Source: Vibrio sp. J1-1 (GTDB lineage Bacteria; Pseudomonadota; Gammaproteobacteria; Enterobacterales; Vibrionaceae). From it: 64,000 nt of DNA. Numbering within the stretch: the first letter of the stretch is position 1; each line of letters begins with the position of its first letter. The stretch spans positions 62,001 through 126,000 of the forward strand of contig NZ_JAKKCM010000006.1 in assembly GCF_021728395.1 (NCBI RefSeq). Reading direction: 5' to 3'. Positions 9,682 through 17,921 of the stretch are shown piece after piece. The notes beneath the pieces are model-generated. The model searched no databases and was not told where the DNA came from. It saw nothing but the letters and a program-made list of their open reading frames with translations. The position numbers were made by a program, and so were the translations under genes.

Positions 9682-10194
9682 ATGAACACTGTGTTTATCG
9701 TTAATTTTGCTGGTCAAGCATCACCTGCGACCATCAAGGAACTTGCTGCTATCACCCATGAAAATGGCGGTAAATGGTTAATCAGTAAAGTTAACTTTAT
9801 TGAAGACCAAGTGGCGGGAGTGATTAAAATTGAATTACCTAAAGAAAAAGCCGATATCGTTAAAGACGCATTTTCCGCATGTCAGACGCTAGTGGTTAAA
9901 TTCGTCGATTCAGAGCCTTATTCACATAGCGCGGATACTATATTTGAGCTCAGGCTCGACGCCAATGACAGAGCGGGCATCGTAAATGAGATAACCCACT
10001 TACTCGATGATCAGGGTATTTCAATTTTAGATATGGATTGCCAACGCGTCTTTATCGCAGGAGGTGGCGGCGTGAGTTCAAGCCTGTTTAGTGCAAAAAT
10101 CGCCATTAAGCTTCCAAGCGAAATGGAAATCGAAGATGTAGCGAATGAGCTAGAGGCATTGAGTGAAGATACTCGAGTTATCATAGAAGACTAG
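9682..10194 (+). CDS. ACT-domain protein related to glycine cleavage repressor GcvR
   Basis: This 170-residue protein consists of two ACT-like domains, about residues 3-75 and 92-168. The second begins FELRLDANDRAGIVNEITHL, a typical small-ligand-binding ACT start. GcvR proteins share this layout and bind GcvA to repress the glycine cleavage operon. It lies away from any gcv gene, so it may be a paralogue with another role. The ATG at 9682 was chosen over an upstream in-frame start at 9562 because AGGAGGGG lies just before it. It is convergent with nspC. Confidence 0.8.
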   Translation: MNTVFIVNFAGQASPATIKELAAITHENGGKWLISKVNFIEDQVAGVIKIELPKEKADIVKDAFSACQTLVVKFVDSEPYSHSADTIFELRLDANDRAGIVNEITHLLDDQGISILDMDCQRVFIAGGGGVSSSLFSAKIAIKLPSEMEIEDVANELEALSEDTRVIIED

Positions 10195-10219
10195 GAGCCT
10201 ACTCTCCGTCATCCATAAA

Positions 10220-10248
10220 AAAAGAGCAGCCTAAGCTGCTCTTTTGTC
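10220..10248. terminator. Bidirectional terminator between the ACT-protein gene and nspC
   Basis: AAAAGAGCAGC (10220-10230) and GCTGCTCTTTT (10235-10245) form an 11-bp stem around CTAA, with A and T runs on both sides. Confidence 0.88.
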
Positions 10249-10276
10249 ATTGATATAGTGCAGAAAGCTAGAACAC

Positions 10277-11410
10277 TTATTTCACTGACCATTGAGATAG
10301 TGAACGTTTAAAATCTGAATAATCAAATTCGTTCAGCTTTTGAATCTCGCCGTTTGAGCGCTCACAGTAAACCGAAGGCATACGCAAACCGTTAAACCAG
10401 TTTAGTTTCACCATGGTGTAGCCAGCGCTATCTAGAATGTGCAGACGTTGGCCAATTTCTAACGGCTGTTCAAAATTTGCTACACAGAACTGGTCACCAG
10501 CAAGACAAGAGCATGAGCCAATCACGTATTCGTGCTCGCCGTTCTCAGATGCTTCTAGAATCGATGCTGGCTCATTGTAAATCAGCGTATCTAAACGGTG
10601 TGCTTCAGTTGCTGAGTCCACAATTGCCGTTTTCTTTACGTTTTCAACGATATCTACCACCGTTACTACGAGATCCGTTGTCTTAGTAATGATCGCTTCA
10701 CCAGGCTCTAAGTACATTTGTACGCCATGTTTCTCAGAGAACGCTTTCAGCGCAAGACCAAGCTTTTCAATATCGTAACCTGGCCACGTGAAGAATACAC
10801 CGCCGCCCATGCTTACCCAATCCAGCTTGTTTAGGTATTCGCCAAACTGTTCTGAAATCGCATCCAGTAAGCCAATGAACGCATCTACGTCTTTGTTCTC
10901 ACAGTTCATGTGGAACATCACGCCGTCAATACCTTCGAAGACTTCTGGCTTGATGTGATCCGCTTGTACACCAAGGCGAGAAAACTGACGTGCAGGGTTT
11001 GCTAAGTCTTGACCTGCATAGCTTACGCCCGGGTTCAAACGCAGACCAATTGACGCTTTACCTTCAATGATATGACGGTAAGCAGCAAGCTGAGATTGTG
11101 AGTTAAAGATCATCTTGTCACAGATGTCAGCGACTTCACGTACGTCATCTTCACTGTAACCCACACTGTAAGCGTGTGTTTCACCGCCAAACGTTTCATG
11201 GCCAAGCTTTACTTCAAACGGGCCAGAACTTGTTGTGCCGTCTAAGTAAGGTTTGATGATGTCGAATACACCCCAAGTTGAGAAACACTTCAGTGCAAGA
11301 ACCAGCTTCACACCAGAGATCTCTTTCAGCTGCTTGGCTTTCTCTAGATTCTCAATCAACTTGTCTTCATTGATCATGAAGTACGGAGTTTTTAGTTCGT
11401 TGTGTTGCAT
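10277..11410 (-). CDS. nspC: Carboxynorspermidine decarboxylase NspC
   Basis: NspC is a PLP enzyme of alanine-racemase fold that decarboxylates carboxynorspermidine (and carboxyspermidine) to the polyamine, the last step of the alternative pathway. The 377-residue protein has [11 protein letters not shown] near residues 40-50 with the PLP lysine, [25 protein letters not shown], and YLEPGEAI, which binds the phosphate. The [10 protein letters not shown] stretch holds the cysteine typical of this decarboxylase group. It is the distal gene of the norspermidine operon. In Vibrio cholerae norspermidine feeds siderophore synthesis and biofilm signalling. Confidence 0.95.
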   Translation of the reverse strand: MQHNELKTPYFMINEDKLIENLEKAKQLKEISGVKLVLALKCFSTWGVFDIIKPYLDGTTSSGPFEVKLGHETFGGETHAYSVGYSEDDVREVADICDKMIFNSQSQLAAYRHIIEGKASIGLRLNPGVSYAGQDLANPARQFSRLGVQADHIKPEVFEGIDGVMFHMNCENKDVDAFIGLLDAISEQFGEYLNKLDWVSMGGGVFFTWPGYDIEKLGLALKAFSEKHGVQMYLEPGEAIITKTTDLVVTVVDIVENVKKTAIVDSATEAHRLDTLIYNEPASILEASENGEHEYVIGSCSCLAGDQFCVANFEQPLEIGQRLHILDSAGYTMVKLNWFNGLRMPSVYCERSNGEIQKLNEFDYSDFKRSLSQWSVK

Positions 11411-11530
11411 TGTAATACCTTAAGCTCCCTCGCCTAAACGAAGGCACTATAAAATCGAACAAAGCCGACGCAGAAGCACCGGCTTAGATTTTAATGATTT
11501 AACTTTGTTGGTAATTCGCCGAAATTTGTC

Positions 11531-11594
11531 TCTGTAGCAAGGAGAACGCGTGGAGTTTACGAACGTAAATGAGCACGTTCGACAACGCTACAGA
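11531..11594. repeat. 64-bp nested inverted-repeat element inside the norspermidine operon
   Basis: The outer arms TCTGTAGC (11531-11538) and GCTACAGA (11587-11594) are perfect complements. Inside them GAACGCG (11544-11550) pairs with CACGTTC (11574-11580) with one mismatch, and the centre TTTACG-AA-CGTAAA (11556-11569) is another perfect stem. The whole can fold as one long hairpin in the nspC message or as a cruciform. It lies in the 199-base gap between the dehydrogenase gene and nspC. It may be a dispersed small repeat of the genus or an intercistronic RNA element; only one copy is in this window. Confidence 0.7.
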
Positions 11595-11609
11595 AGCAAA
11601 TAGCTAGAA

Positions 11610-12860
11610 TTACTTCAAAGTGTGGATAACTGGTAGGCCTTGACCTACTTCCAGCTCCTGAACATGCCAGTCCAGACCGATAGAAGGCATCGTTTCTAGG
11701 AACGGATCTGGGTCTAGCTGTTCCATATTGAATACACCTTTATCCGCCCACTCGCCACGGAAGAATTGCAGTGCCGCTGTGATCGCTGGTACACCTGTGG
11801 TGTAAGAGATCGCTTGGTGCTCTACGTCTTCGTATGCCACTTCGTGGTCAGCGTTGTTGTAGATGAATACACTACGCTCTTTACCATCTTTCTTGCCTTG
11901 TACCCAAGTACCGATACATGTTAGACCAGTGTAGCCTGGTGCAAGAGAAGTTGGATCTGGTAGTAGTGCTTTCAGTACGTGCAGAGGCTGTACTACGGTG
12001 CCATCGTGCAGCGTTAGTGGATCTGGGCTCAATAGGCCGATATCACGCATTACATTGAAGTAGTTTAGGTAACGGTCACCGAAACCCATCCAGAACTCAA
12101 TGCGTTTTGCAGGGATGAACTCTTTCATTGAACGAACTTCATCGTGCGCCATTGAGTACACTTTGTGTGAACCACAGTTAGGGAAATCAAACTCAAGCAT
12201 ACGTGAGTGACAAGGCACTTGTTTCCACTCGCCGTTCTCCCAGTAGAAAGAGTCACCTTGGATCTCTAACATGTTGGTTTCTGGATCGAAGTTTGTCGCA
12301 AATTTCTTGCCGTGGTCACCAGCGTTCACGTCCATTACGTCGATAGTATCGATTTCATCGAAGAGGTGCTTCACAGCGTATGCTGCGAATACTGATACTA
12401 CGCCTGGATCGAAACCTGCACCCAGGATACCTGTGATGCCCGCTTCTGCGAACTTCTCACGGTAACCCCACTGCCAATCATAAGCCTGAGGCACTTGCTG
12501 ACCTTCAGAACACAGGTCAACCGCTACTGATGTATCTAGATATGACACTTTTGCTTGGTAACACGCTTCCATGATAGGCATATTTACCCACGGAGGACCT
12601 GCGTTGATCACGAGATCAGGCTTCACTTCTTTAATCAGAGCAACAAGAGAATCTACGTCGTCAGCATTAACAGCTCTAGCTTCTAATTTCTTAGTTGAAT
12701 CTTTCAGGTTGTTTTTCTTCTGAATCGATTCGATGATTTTCTCACACTTACCTACGGTACGTGATGCGATTGTGATATCACCCAGAACGTCATTGTTTTG
12801 TGCTGCTTTGTGTGCAACTACCCAGCCAACGCCGCCTGCACCAATCTGTAGAATTGCCAT
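11610..12860 (-). CDS. Carboxynorspermidine synthase (saccharopine-dehydrogenase-like)
   Basis: This NADPH-dependent enzyme condenses 1,3-diaminopropane (or putrescine) with aspartate semialdehyde and reduces the Schiff base to carboxynorspermidine. The 416-residue protein starts with a Rossmann motif LQIGAGGVGWVVAHKAAQ and contains INAGPPWVN and GILGAGFDPGVVSVFAAYA, typical of this Lys1-like group. It lies 18 bases downstream of the aminotransferase-decarboxylase fusion gene, which supplies the diaminopropane, and upstream of nspC. This three-gene order is that of the characterised V. cholerae pathway. Confidence 0.95.
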   Translation of the reverse strand: MAILQIGAGGVGWVVAHKAAQNNDVLGDITIASRTVGKCEKIIESIQKKNNLKDSTKKLEARAVNADDVDSLVALIKEVKPDLVINAGPPWVNMPIMEACYQAKVSYLDTSVAVDLCSEGQQVPQAYDWQWGYREKFAEAGITGILGAGFDPGVVSVFAAYAVKHLFDEIDTIDVMDVNAGDHGKKFATNFDPETNMLEIQGDSFYWENGEWKQVPCHSRMLEFDFPNCGSHKVYSMAHDEVRSMKEFIPAKRIEFWMGFGDRYLNYFNVMRDIGLLSPDPLTLHDGTVVQPLHVLKALLPDPTSLAPGYTGLTCIGTWVQGKKDGKERSVFIYNNADHEVAYEDVEHQAISYTTGVPAITAALQFFRGEWADKGVFNMEQLDPDPFLETMPSIGLDWHVQELEVGQGLPVIHTLK

Positions 12861-12878
12861 AGTTTTCCGTTACCTTTG

Positions 12879-15755
12879 TTAAACTAGCTCAACGGCTAGC
12901 ATATGGATTTTTGAGAGCAAAGATTCAAAGTCCGCCGTCGTTAGACACGGGTTCAAAATCGTAAATTTAAGTGCGGTTTTACCGTCAACAATGGTTTCAC
13001 CCAGAACTGCGGTTCCGCGAGTCAGCGCTTCTAAACGCAACGCTTTATTCAATTCATCAAGGTCTGCTGATTCATGTGTCGCACGGAACAGTACTGTAGA
13101 CAGTGATGGTTCCGATAACAACTCAAAATGCTCGTTGTCACGGATCATATCTGCAACTTCCAGCGTCTGTTCAAGCAGATGGTCGTACATGTCACCTAAG
13201 GCTTTTGGCCCTACACTTTGCATTGTCATAAACACTTTTAATGCATCGAAGCGTTTCGTTGTTGCAATAGACTTATCCACCAAGTTTGGCAGCTCGTCGT
13301 GCTCACGGTTCAAGTAGTCTGCATGATGAAGCAGGAACTTGAAGTTTGACTTATCGTTAACAAGAAGCGCACCACAACTGATTGTTTGGTAGAACAACTT
13401 GTGGAAGTCAACACTGATAGACTGAGCACGCTCAACACCTTTTAGGCGAGCTTTTTGACTGCTAAGAATCAAAGCACCACCGTATGCGCCGTCAACATGC
13501 ATCCACAGCTCATGTTTTTCAGCCATGTCTGCAATGAAGTCTAGATCATCAATCGCGCCGTGATCGGTTGTACCAGCCGTACCAACAATCGCAAATGGGA
13601 TTAAACCTTCCGCTTTTGCCTGAGTAAGCACATCATCCAGCTTATTCACATCCAACGTGCCGTCTGGATTCGCATCAACAGTCATGACTGCTTTTTCGCC
13701 CAGTCCCATCCATGACGCTGATTTTTGAACCGTGAAGTGCGATTTCTTCGAACACACAATTCTCAGTTTGTCGGCGTACTCTGGAAGACCTAGCTTCTGA
13801 ATAGAGTGACCACTTAGCTTGTCTGCGATCCAATCTCGCGCCAACATCAAGCCCATTTGGTTGCTTTGTGTACCACCGCTAGTGAAAATACCGTCAGCTT
13901 GCTCGCCGAGCTCGTATTTATCGCAAAGCCAGTTCACCACTTTTTGCTCAACGTAAGTCGCAGAAGATGCTTGATCCCAAGAATCCATAGACTGGTTCAG
14001 AGCCGCAATCATCGCTTCTGCAGCAATCGCAGGCATCAATGGTGGTGTGTGTAAATGCGCAATACAATCAGGGTGCTGTGTAAAGATCGCATTCTTTGCA
14101 ACAAGCTCTGCAGCGTCGTCAATCACTGATTTAAGTGGCGCATTTTTGTTGTCTAAGTCAACAGCATTGATCGCTTCTTCTAACGCTTTAGGGTCCATAC
14201 CTGAATATGGCGCACTTACTTGTTCGAATACAGACTTCATAGCGGCAGTCGTGTGGTTCATCACTGATGCAAACTCTGCACTACCTAATTCACCAGTGTG
14301 AATGAAGTGTTTTTTCCACTCTTCTTGTGGATCAGCTTCCACATGGCTACCGCCAGCAGTAATGATTGCTTCTTCAAGAACACGTAAAGCAAAATCGATT
14401 TGCTCAAACGAAATGATCAGTGGTGGAAGAAAACGAATCACTGAGCCATCACGGCCACCCTTCTCTACCATCAAGCCACGCTCTAGCGCCGCACGTTGAA
14501 TCGCAAGCGTCAACTGACCATCAGCCACAGGCTCACCGAACTTGTTCAATTCGCCATTAGGGTTCTTGATTTCAACACCTAGCATCAAACCTTTACCGCG
14601 AACTTCTGCAATACAGTTCACACGTTTCTGGATACCTTCCAAACCAAAACGAAGGTACTGGCCGGCAATGTTTGCGTGCTCAACAAGGTTGTCACGTTGA
14701 ATAATTTCTAGTGCTTTAGCACCGCTAACCATTGCAAGCTGGTTACCACGGAAAGTACCAGTGTGCTCACCCGGCTTCCAAGTATCGTGCTGCTTGTTGA
14801 TAACAAGAAGCGACATAGGCATACCGCCACCGATCGCTTTAGACAAACACAATACGTCTGGAACGATCCCTGCTTCTTCGAAAGCAAAGTTGTAGCCAGT
14901 TTTACCAACACCACATTGAATTTCGTCGAAGATCAGCAGGATGCCATGTTCGTCACAGATACGACGAAGTTCACGTAACCAGAATGCAGGCGCAGGCACT
15001 ACGCCACCTTCACCTTGTACAGGCTCAACGATGATCGCAGCAGGCTTCATAATGCCAGCTTCATCGTCGTTTAACAGACGTTCGATATAGCGAATACTCG
15101 CTTTTGCACCTTCATCACCACCTAGGCCAAATGGGCAGCGAAGGTTGTATGGGAAAGGCATAAAATGCACATCTGACATAAGACCTGTGCGACGAGCCTT
15201 AGTACCTAAGTTACCCATCATGCCCATCGTACCGTTAGTCATACCATGGTAAGCACCACGGAATGCGAACATCGTGTTACGGCCAGTCGTCTGTTTCGCC
15301 AGTTTAATAGCCGCTTCTACCGCGTCAGCACCAGAAGGCCCACAAAACTGAATCACACAGTTGTCACTCAGTTCTTGAGGAAGAAAAGACTTCACAGACT
15401 GAATAAAATGAGTTTTTGCAGAGGTAGCAATATCAAGCGTCTGATAAGGCAAGCCAGAATCTAGCTGATCTTTCAATGCTTGATTGATTTCTGGGTGGTT
15501 ATAACCCAGCGCCAACGTACCTGCACCCGCAAGGCAATCCAAAAAGATTTGACCTCGAGTATCTTCCACTAAACAGCCATAAGCCTGTTTAATAGCAATC
15601 GGCAAGCGACGAGGATATGAACGAACTGCAGATTCGTGTTCAGCCTGATCAAGCAACACTTGATCTGGTGTTAAGTCGTACGTTCCCTCAACAACTGGAA
15701 CCTGTGATGAAAAAATGTTTGCGATATTGTTATCGACTTCAAAGGCGGTGGTCAT
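12879..15755 (-). CDS. Diaminobutyrate aminotransferase / diaminobutyrate decarboxylase fusion
   Basis: A single 958-residue polypeptide makes 1,3-diaminopropane from aspartate semialdehyde. Residues about 30-470 are a class III aminotransferase with IVEPVQGEGGV, LIFDEIQCGVGKTG and CLSKAIGGGMPM (PLP lysine), giving L-2,4-diaminobutyrate. Residues about 500-958 are a group II PLP decarboxylase with SGGTQSNQMGL, HVDGAYGGALI and SVDFHKLFYQ (PLP lysine). The two enzymes are separate genes in Acinetobacter and Haemophilus, whereas the fusion is typical of Vibrio. It is the first gene of the norspermidine operon and lies behind an unusually long leader. Confidence 0.96.
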   Translation of the reverse strand: MTTAFEVDNNIANIFSSQVPVVEGTYDLTPDQVLLDQAEHESAVRSYPRRLPIAIKQAYGCLVEDTRGQIFLDCLAGAGTLALGYNHPEINQALKDQLDSGLPYQTLDIATSAKTHFIQSVKSFLPQELSDNCVIQFCGPSGADAVEAAIKLAKQTTGRNTMFAFRGAYHGMTNGTMGMMGNLGTKARRTGLMSDVHFMPFPYNLRCPFGLGGDEGAKASIRYIERLLNDDEAGIMKPAAIIVEPVQGEGGVVPAPAFWLRELRRICDEHGILLIFDEIQCGVGKTGYNFAFEEAGIVPDVLCLSKAIGGGMPMSLLVINKQHDTWKPGEHTGTFRGNQLAMVSGAKALEIIQRDNLVEHANIAGQYLRFGLEGIQKRVNCIAEVRGKGLMLGVEIKNPNGELNKFGEPVADGQLTLAIQRAALERGLMVEKGGRDGSVIRFLPPLIISFEQIDFALRVLEEAIITAGGSHVEADPQEEWKKHFIHTGELGSAEFASVMNHTTAAMKSVFEQVSAPYSGMDPKALEEAINAVDLDNKNAPLKSVIDDAAELVAKNAIFTQHPDCIAHLHTPPLMPAIAAEAMIAALNQSMDSWDQASSATYVEQKVVNWLCDKYELGEQADGIFTSGGTQSNQMGLMLARDWIADKLSGHSIQKLGLPEYADKLRIVCSKKSHFTVQKSASWMGLGEKAVMTVDANPDGTLDVNKLDDVLTQAKAEGLIPFAIVGTAGTTDHGAIDDLDFIADMAEKHELWMHVDGAYGGALILSSQKARLKGVERAQSISVDFHKLFYQTISCGALLVNDKSNFKFLLHHADYLNREHDELPNLVDKSIATTKRFDALKVFMTMQSVGPKALGDMYDHLLEQTLEVADMIRDNEHFELLSEPSLSTVLFRATHESADLDELNKALRLEALTRGTAVLGETIVDGKTALKFTILNPCLTTADFESLLSKIHMLAVELV

Positions 15756-16168
15756 ACTAGGTAATCCCTTGAAATATATTAGTTCTTCACCCTGTATTAA
15801 TTGTCATTAGAAAAAGTTACAGGAGAAATAAGTAAACCTCCGGATTTGTCATCGCTTAGATGACAAACACAGATAATCATGTCACGACAATCGTGACTTC
15901 TATATGCGCTGGGACGTAATCAAGGTTCCGTAATACACCCGTTTTGCAAAACAGGGCATTTCGGCAGTATGAAGCTGATTAGTGTGTGTTTATTCAAAGG
16001 TTTCAATGTTGGGTTTCCCATTAATATGCTGCACTTACAGCATTAGTATCCCGTCTATCAACAAAAGGCTTTGCCGATACCTACCCTACGTAGTGTCACA
16101 ATCAGCTTGAATGGTCACTACGCGTATCCCCCAGAGAATCAAGGCGTAAATTACGCTCCGAGATTGCG
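15756..16168 (-). other. Long structured 5' leader of the norspermidine operon
   Basis: Between the predicted start of transcription and the first codon lie about 410 bases without a long reading frame but with many inverted repeats: CGTAGTG/CACTACG (16089-16122), ATGCTG/CAGCAT (16026-16043), TGGG/CCCA (16010-16020), CCCGTTTTGCAAAACAGGG (15938-15956), GTCACGA/TCGTGAC (15881-15897) and TTTGTCATC/GATGACAAA (15845-15867). The last two lie within 140 bases of the start, near a GGAGG stretch. I could not match it to a riboswitch class I know. A cis-regulatory RNA or a small RNA is possible. Confidence 0.5.
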
Positions 16169-16174
16169 CGCGAA

Positions 16175-16202
16175 TTTATCACAAAATAAAATCTTATGGC
16201 AA
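16175..16202 (-). promoter_or_regulatory. Predicted promoter of the norspermidine operon
   Basis: On the minus strand TTGCCA (16202-16197) and GATAAA (16180-16175) are separated by 16 bases. The -35 matches 5 of 6 and the -10 4 of 6 consensus bases. A hairpin AATGATTTTTCATCATT (16201-16217) overlaps its upstream edge. The stretch 16218-16443 holds nothing else I recognise. Confidence 0.4.
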
Positions 16203-16444
16203 TGATTTTTCATCATTGATTTGTTGATCTCGGACGCAAATGTATTTTGCCAATGGCGGCAACACTTGTAACCTTTATTTATATAAGGTAGTCACGAGGT
16301 ATAACAGATGCACGTAACAAGCTGAAAACGTGCATAAATTAGGCTGGAAATAACAACACTGAGCTATGTAAGCAGAAATACGGTTGGGACGTGAGATAGG
16401 TAAAGGCTTCTAGAAACTGCCATTTCGGCTAGAGAGAAAACGAA

Positions 16445-16472
16445 AAAGCCCAGCATGAAAATGCTGGGCTTT
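16445..16472 (-). terminator. Terminator of the tRNA cluster
   Basis: AAAGCCCAGCAT (16445-16456) pairs with ATGCTGGGCTTT (16461-16472), loop GAAA. On the minus strand a T run follows, as expected for the end of the tRNA transcript. Confidence 0.9.
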
Positions 16473-16479
16473 CGAATTT

Positions 16480-16555
16480 TGGAGCGACACACGAGGTTCG
16501 AACTCGTGACCTCAACCTTGGCAAGGTTGCGCTCTACCAACTGAGCTAGTGTCGC
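16480..16555 (-). tRNA. tRNA-Gly (anticodon GCC), copy 2
   Basis: This is a 76-nt cloverleaf with CCA encoded. The 5' end GCGACAC pairs with GTGTCGC, the anticodon loop is TTGCCAA, and the T arm carries GTTCGAA. It is identical to the copy at 16728-16803 and is the last tRNA of a four-gene transcript. Confidence 0.96.
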
Positions 16556-16562
16556 ATTGAGA

Positions 16563-16649
16563 TGGTGCCCCGGGCCGGACTTGAACCGGCACAGCGCGAA
16601 CGCCGAGGGATTTTAAATCCCTTGTGTCTACCAATTCCACCACCAGGGC
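16563..16649 (-). tRNA. tRNA-Leu (anticodon TAA)
   Basis: This is an 87-nt type II tRNA with a long variable arm. The acceptor arm starts GCCCTGG, the anticodon loop is TTTAAAA with anticodon TAA, the T arm carries GTTCAAG, and CCA is encoded. It lies between the two identical tRNA-Gly genes, 7 bases from the distal one. Confidence 0.96.
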
Positions 16650-16727
16650 ACACAAATATACTTTGTGATGCCTCTACAGAAACGTAAAACACCATCTGAT
16701 ACCGCTTAACGCCATATCTTTAAATTT

Positions 16728-16803
16728 TGGAGCGACACACGAGGTTCGAACTCGTGACCTCAACCTTGGCAAGGTTGCGCTCTACCAACTGAGCTAGTGT
16801 CGC
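16728..16803 (-). tRNA. tRNA-Gly (anticodon GCC), copy 1
   Basis: This is a 76-nt tRNA identical in sequence to the copy at 16480-16555. The bases just after the CCA end (ATTTT on the + strand) are shared too, consistent with a local duplication. E. coli has one Gly gene in the corresponding glyW-cysT-leuZ cluster. Confidence 0.96.
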
Positions 16804-16840
16804 ACTTATTCTCGAAAGCCATTTACTCTCGAAATAATAA

Positions 16841-16914
16841 TGGAGGCGCCTCCCGGAGTCGAACCGAGGTCCACGGATTTGCAATCCGCTGCATAGCCAC
16901 TCTGCCAAGGCGCC
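16841..16914 (-). tRNA. tRNA-Cys (anticodon GCA)
   Basis: This is a 74-nt tRNA. The acceptor stem is GGCGCCT paired with AGGCGCC, the anticodon loop is TTGCAAA, the T arm carries GTTCGAC, and CCA is encoded. It is the promoter-proximal gene of the cluster Cys-Gly-Leu-Gly, downstream of pgsA as in E. coli. Confidence 0.96.
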
Positions 16915-16979
16915 TCATTGCAAGAAAATAACCTTTTCTTACCACCCTTTTGAGCTGCGCTCTCTTGGGTACGGGATGC

Positions 16980-17007
16980 ATTCTACGGATTCGAGCATTC
17001 TAGTCAA
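16980..17007 (-). promoter_or_regulatory. Promoter of the tRNA cluster
   Basis: On the minus strand TTGACT (17007-17002), a 16-base spacer, and TAGAAT (16985-16980) are followed by the GC-rich discriminator GCATCCCG. That layout is typical of growth-rate-controlled stable RNA promoters. The rest of 16915-17317 holds only this promoter and the pgsA terminator. Confidence 0.75.
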
Positions 17008-17272
17008 CACTATTTTTATTTTTTTAAATCGTTTGACTAGAATTTGTGCGAAACACGGTAGATTGCTTAGTTTTAATACAAAAACTTGCTCAAATACACT
17101 TGTTTATCGTGAAATTTTGACTACTTCCCTACCATAGAAACCGGAGACCCAGCCCACATCAACCTTTCATAATCAGGTCATTCTTTGTATCGGATAAGCA
17201 ACACAAAGAAAAACAGGATCTAAATCACATTTATTTTTTGTGCCACAATAGCTGTTGCTAGGTGAAGGGCAC

Positions 17273-17299
17273 AAAAAAGCAGGCCATAATCGCCTGCTT
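17273..17299 (-). terminator. Terminator after pgsA
   Basis: AAGCAGGC (17277-17284) pairs with GCCTGCTT (17292-17299). On the minus strand six T follow. Confidence 0.85.
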
Positions 17300-17317
17300 A
17301 GTAAAAATACTTAATTG

Positions 17318-17875
17318 TTAGTGATGCTTCTCATCGAGCAAATCGTCTTTGGCTGCAGCAAGATATTGGATCATTGACCAATATGTGAGGACAGTAGCGA
17401 TGTAGAGCGCAGCAAAGCCAACCCAAACCATCCATTCGTCATAACGCCATATCAACACCCATAACGCGAACATCTGTGCGACGGTCTTTACTTTACCTAC
17501 CCACGAGACGGCAACACTAGCGCGTTTACCGATTTCAGCCATCCACTCTCTTAAAGCGGAAATGATAATTTCTCGGGCTATCATGGTAACCGCGGGAATC
17601 GTAACCCAAATAGAATGGTAATATTCGGTAATTAAAATCAGTGCAGTCGCAACCAATACTTTATCAGCCACAGGATCGATAAACGCACCAAACCGAGAAG
17701 TTTGGCCTAGTTTACGAGCTAGCATACCGTCTAGCCAGTCGGTAAAGCCCGCGATCCAAAACACCATTGCTGCCGCAAACGGTGCCCATGAATAAGGCAG
17801 ATAAAAAACAACCACAAAAACTGGAATTAAGAACAGTCTAAGAAGAGACAGAATGTTCGGGATATTCAATCGCAT
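17318..17875 (-). CDS. pgsA: CDP-diacylglycerol-glycerol-3-phosphate phosphatidyltransferase PgsA
   Basis: PgsA makes phosphatidylglycerophosphate from CDP-diacylglycerol and glycerol-3-phosphate in the inner membrane, the committed step to phosphatidylglycerol and cardiolipin. The 185-residue protein has the full CDP-alcohol phosphotransferase signature: D49-G50, A53-R54, G63, D67 and D71, in [12 protein letters not shown] and [10 protein letters not shown]. Several membrane helices flank it. It lies 46 bases after uvrC in the same direction, so uvrY-uvrC-pgsA probably form one transcription unit, as in E. coli. Confidence 0.96.
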   Translation of the reverse strand: MRLNIPNILSLLRLFLIPVFVVVFYLPYSWAPFAAAMVFWIAGFTDWLDGMLARKLGQTSRFGAFIDPVADKVLVATALILITEYYHSIWVTIPAVTMIAREIIISALREWMAEIGKRASVAVSWVGKVKTVAQMFALWVLIWRYDEWMVWVGFAALYIATVLTYWSMIQYLAAAKDDLLDEKHH

Positions 17876-17921
17876 TTTATTATTCTCTTACACATTGCGT
17901 GCTAATGTTGCGGGATTTTCC

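Noticed and set aside
14047-14301. 84-codon + strand frame
   Set aside because: It is antisense within the aminotransferase-decarboxylase gene, in one of several shadow frames there.
15900-16170. c-di-GMP-I, lysine or TPP riboswitch in the norspermidine leader
   Set aside because: A GGCAAAGCC stretch caught the eye, but the other conserved blocks of these classes are missing.
16720-16908. 62-codon minus-strand frame across the tRNA cluster
   Set aside because: It runs through tRNA-Cys and tRNA-Gly. It is a frame within RNA genes.
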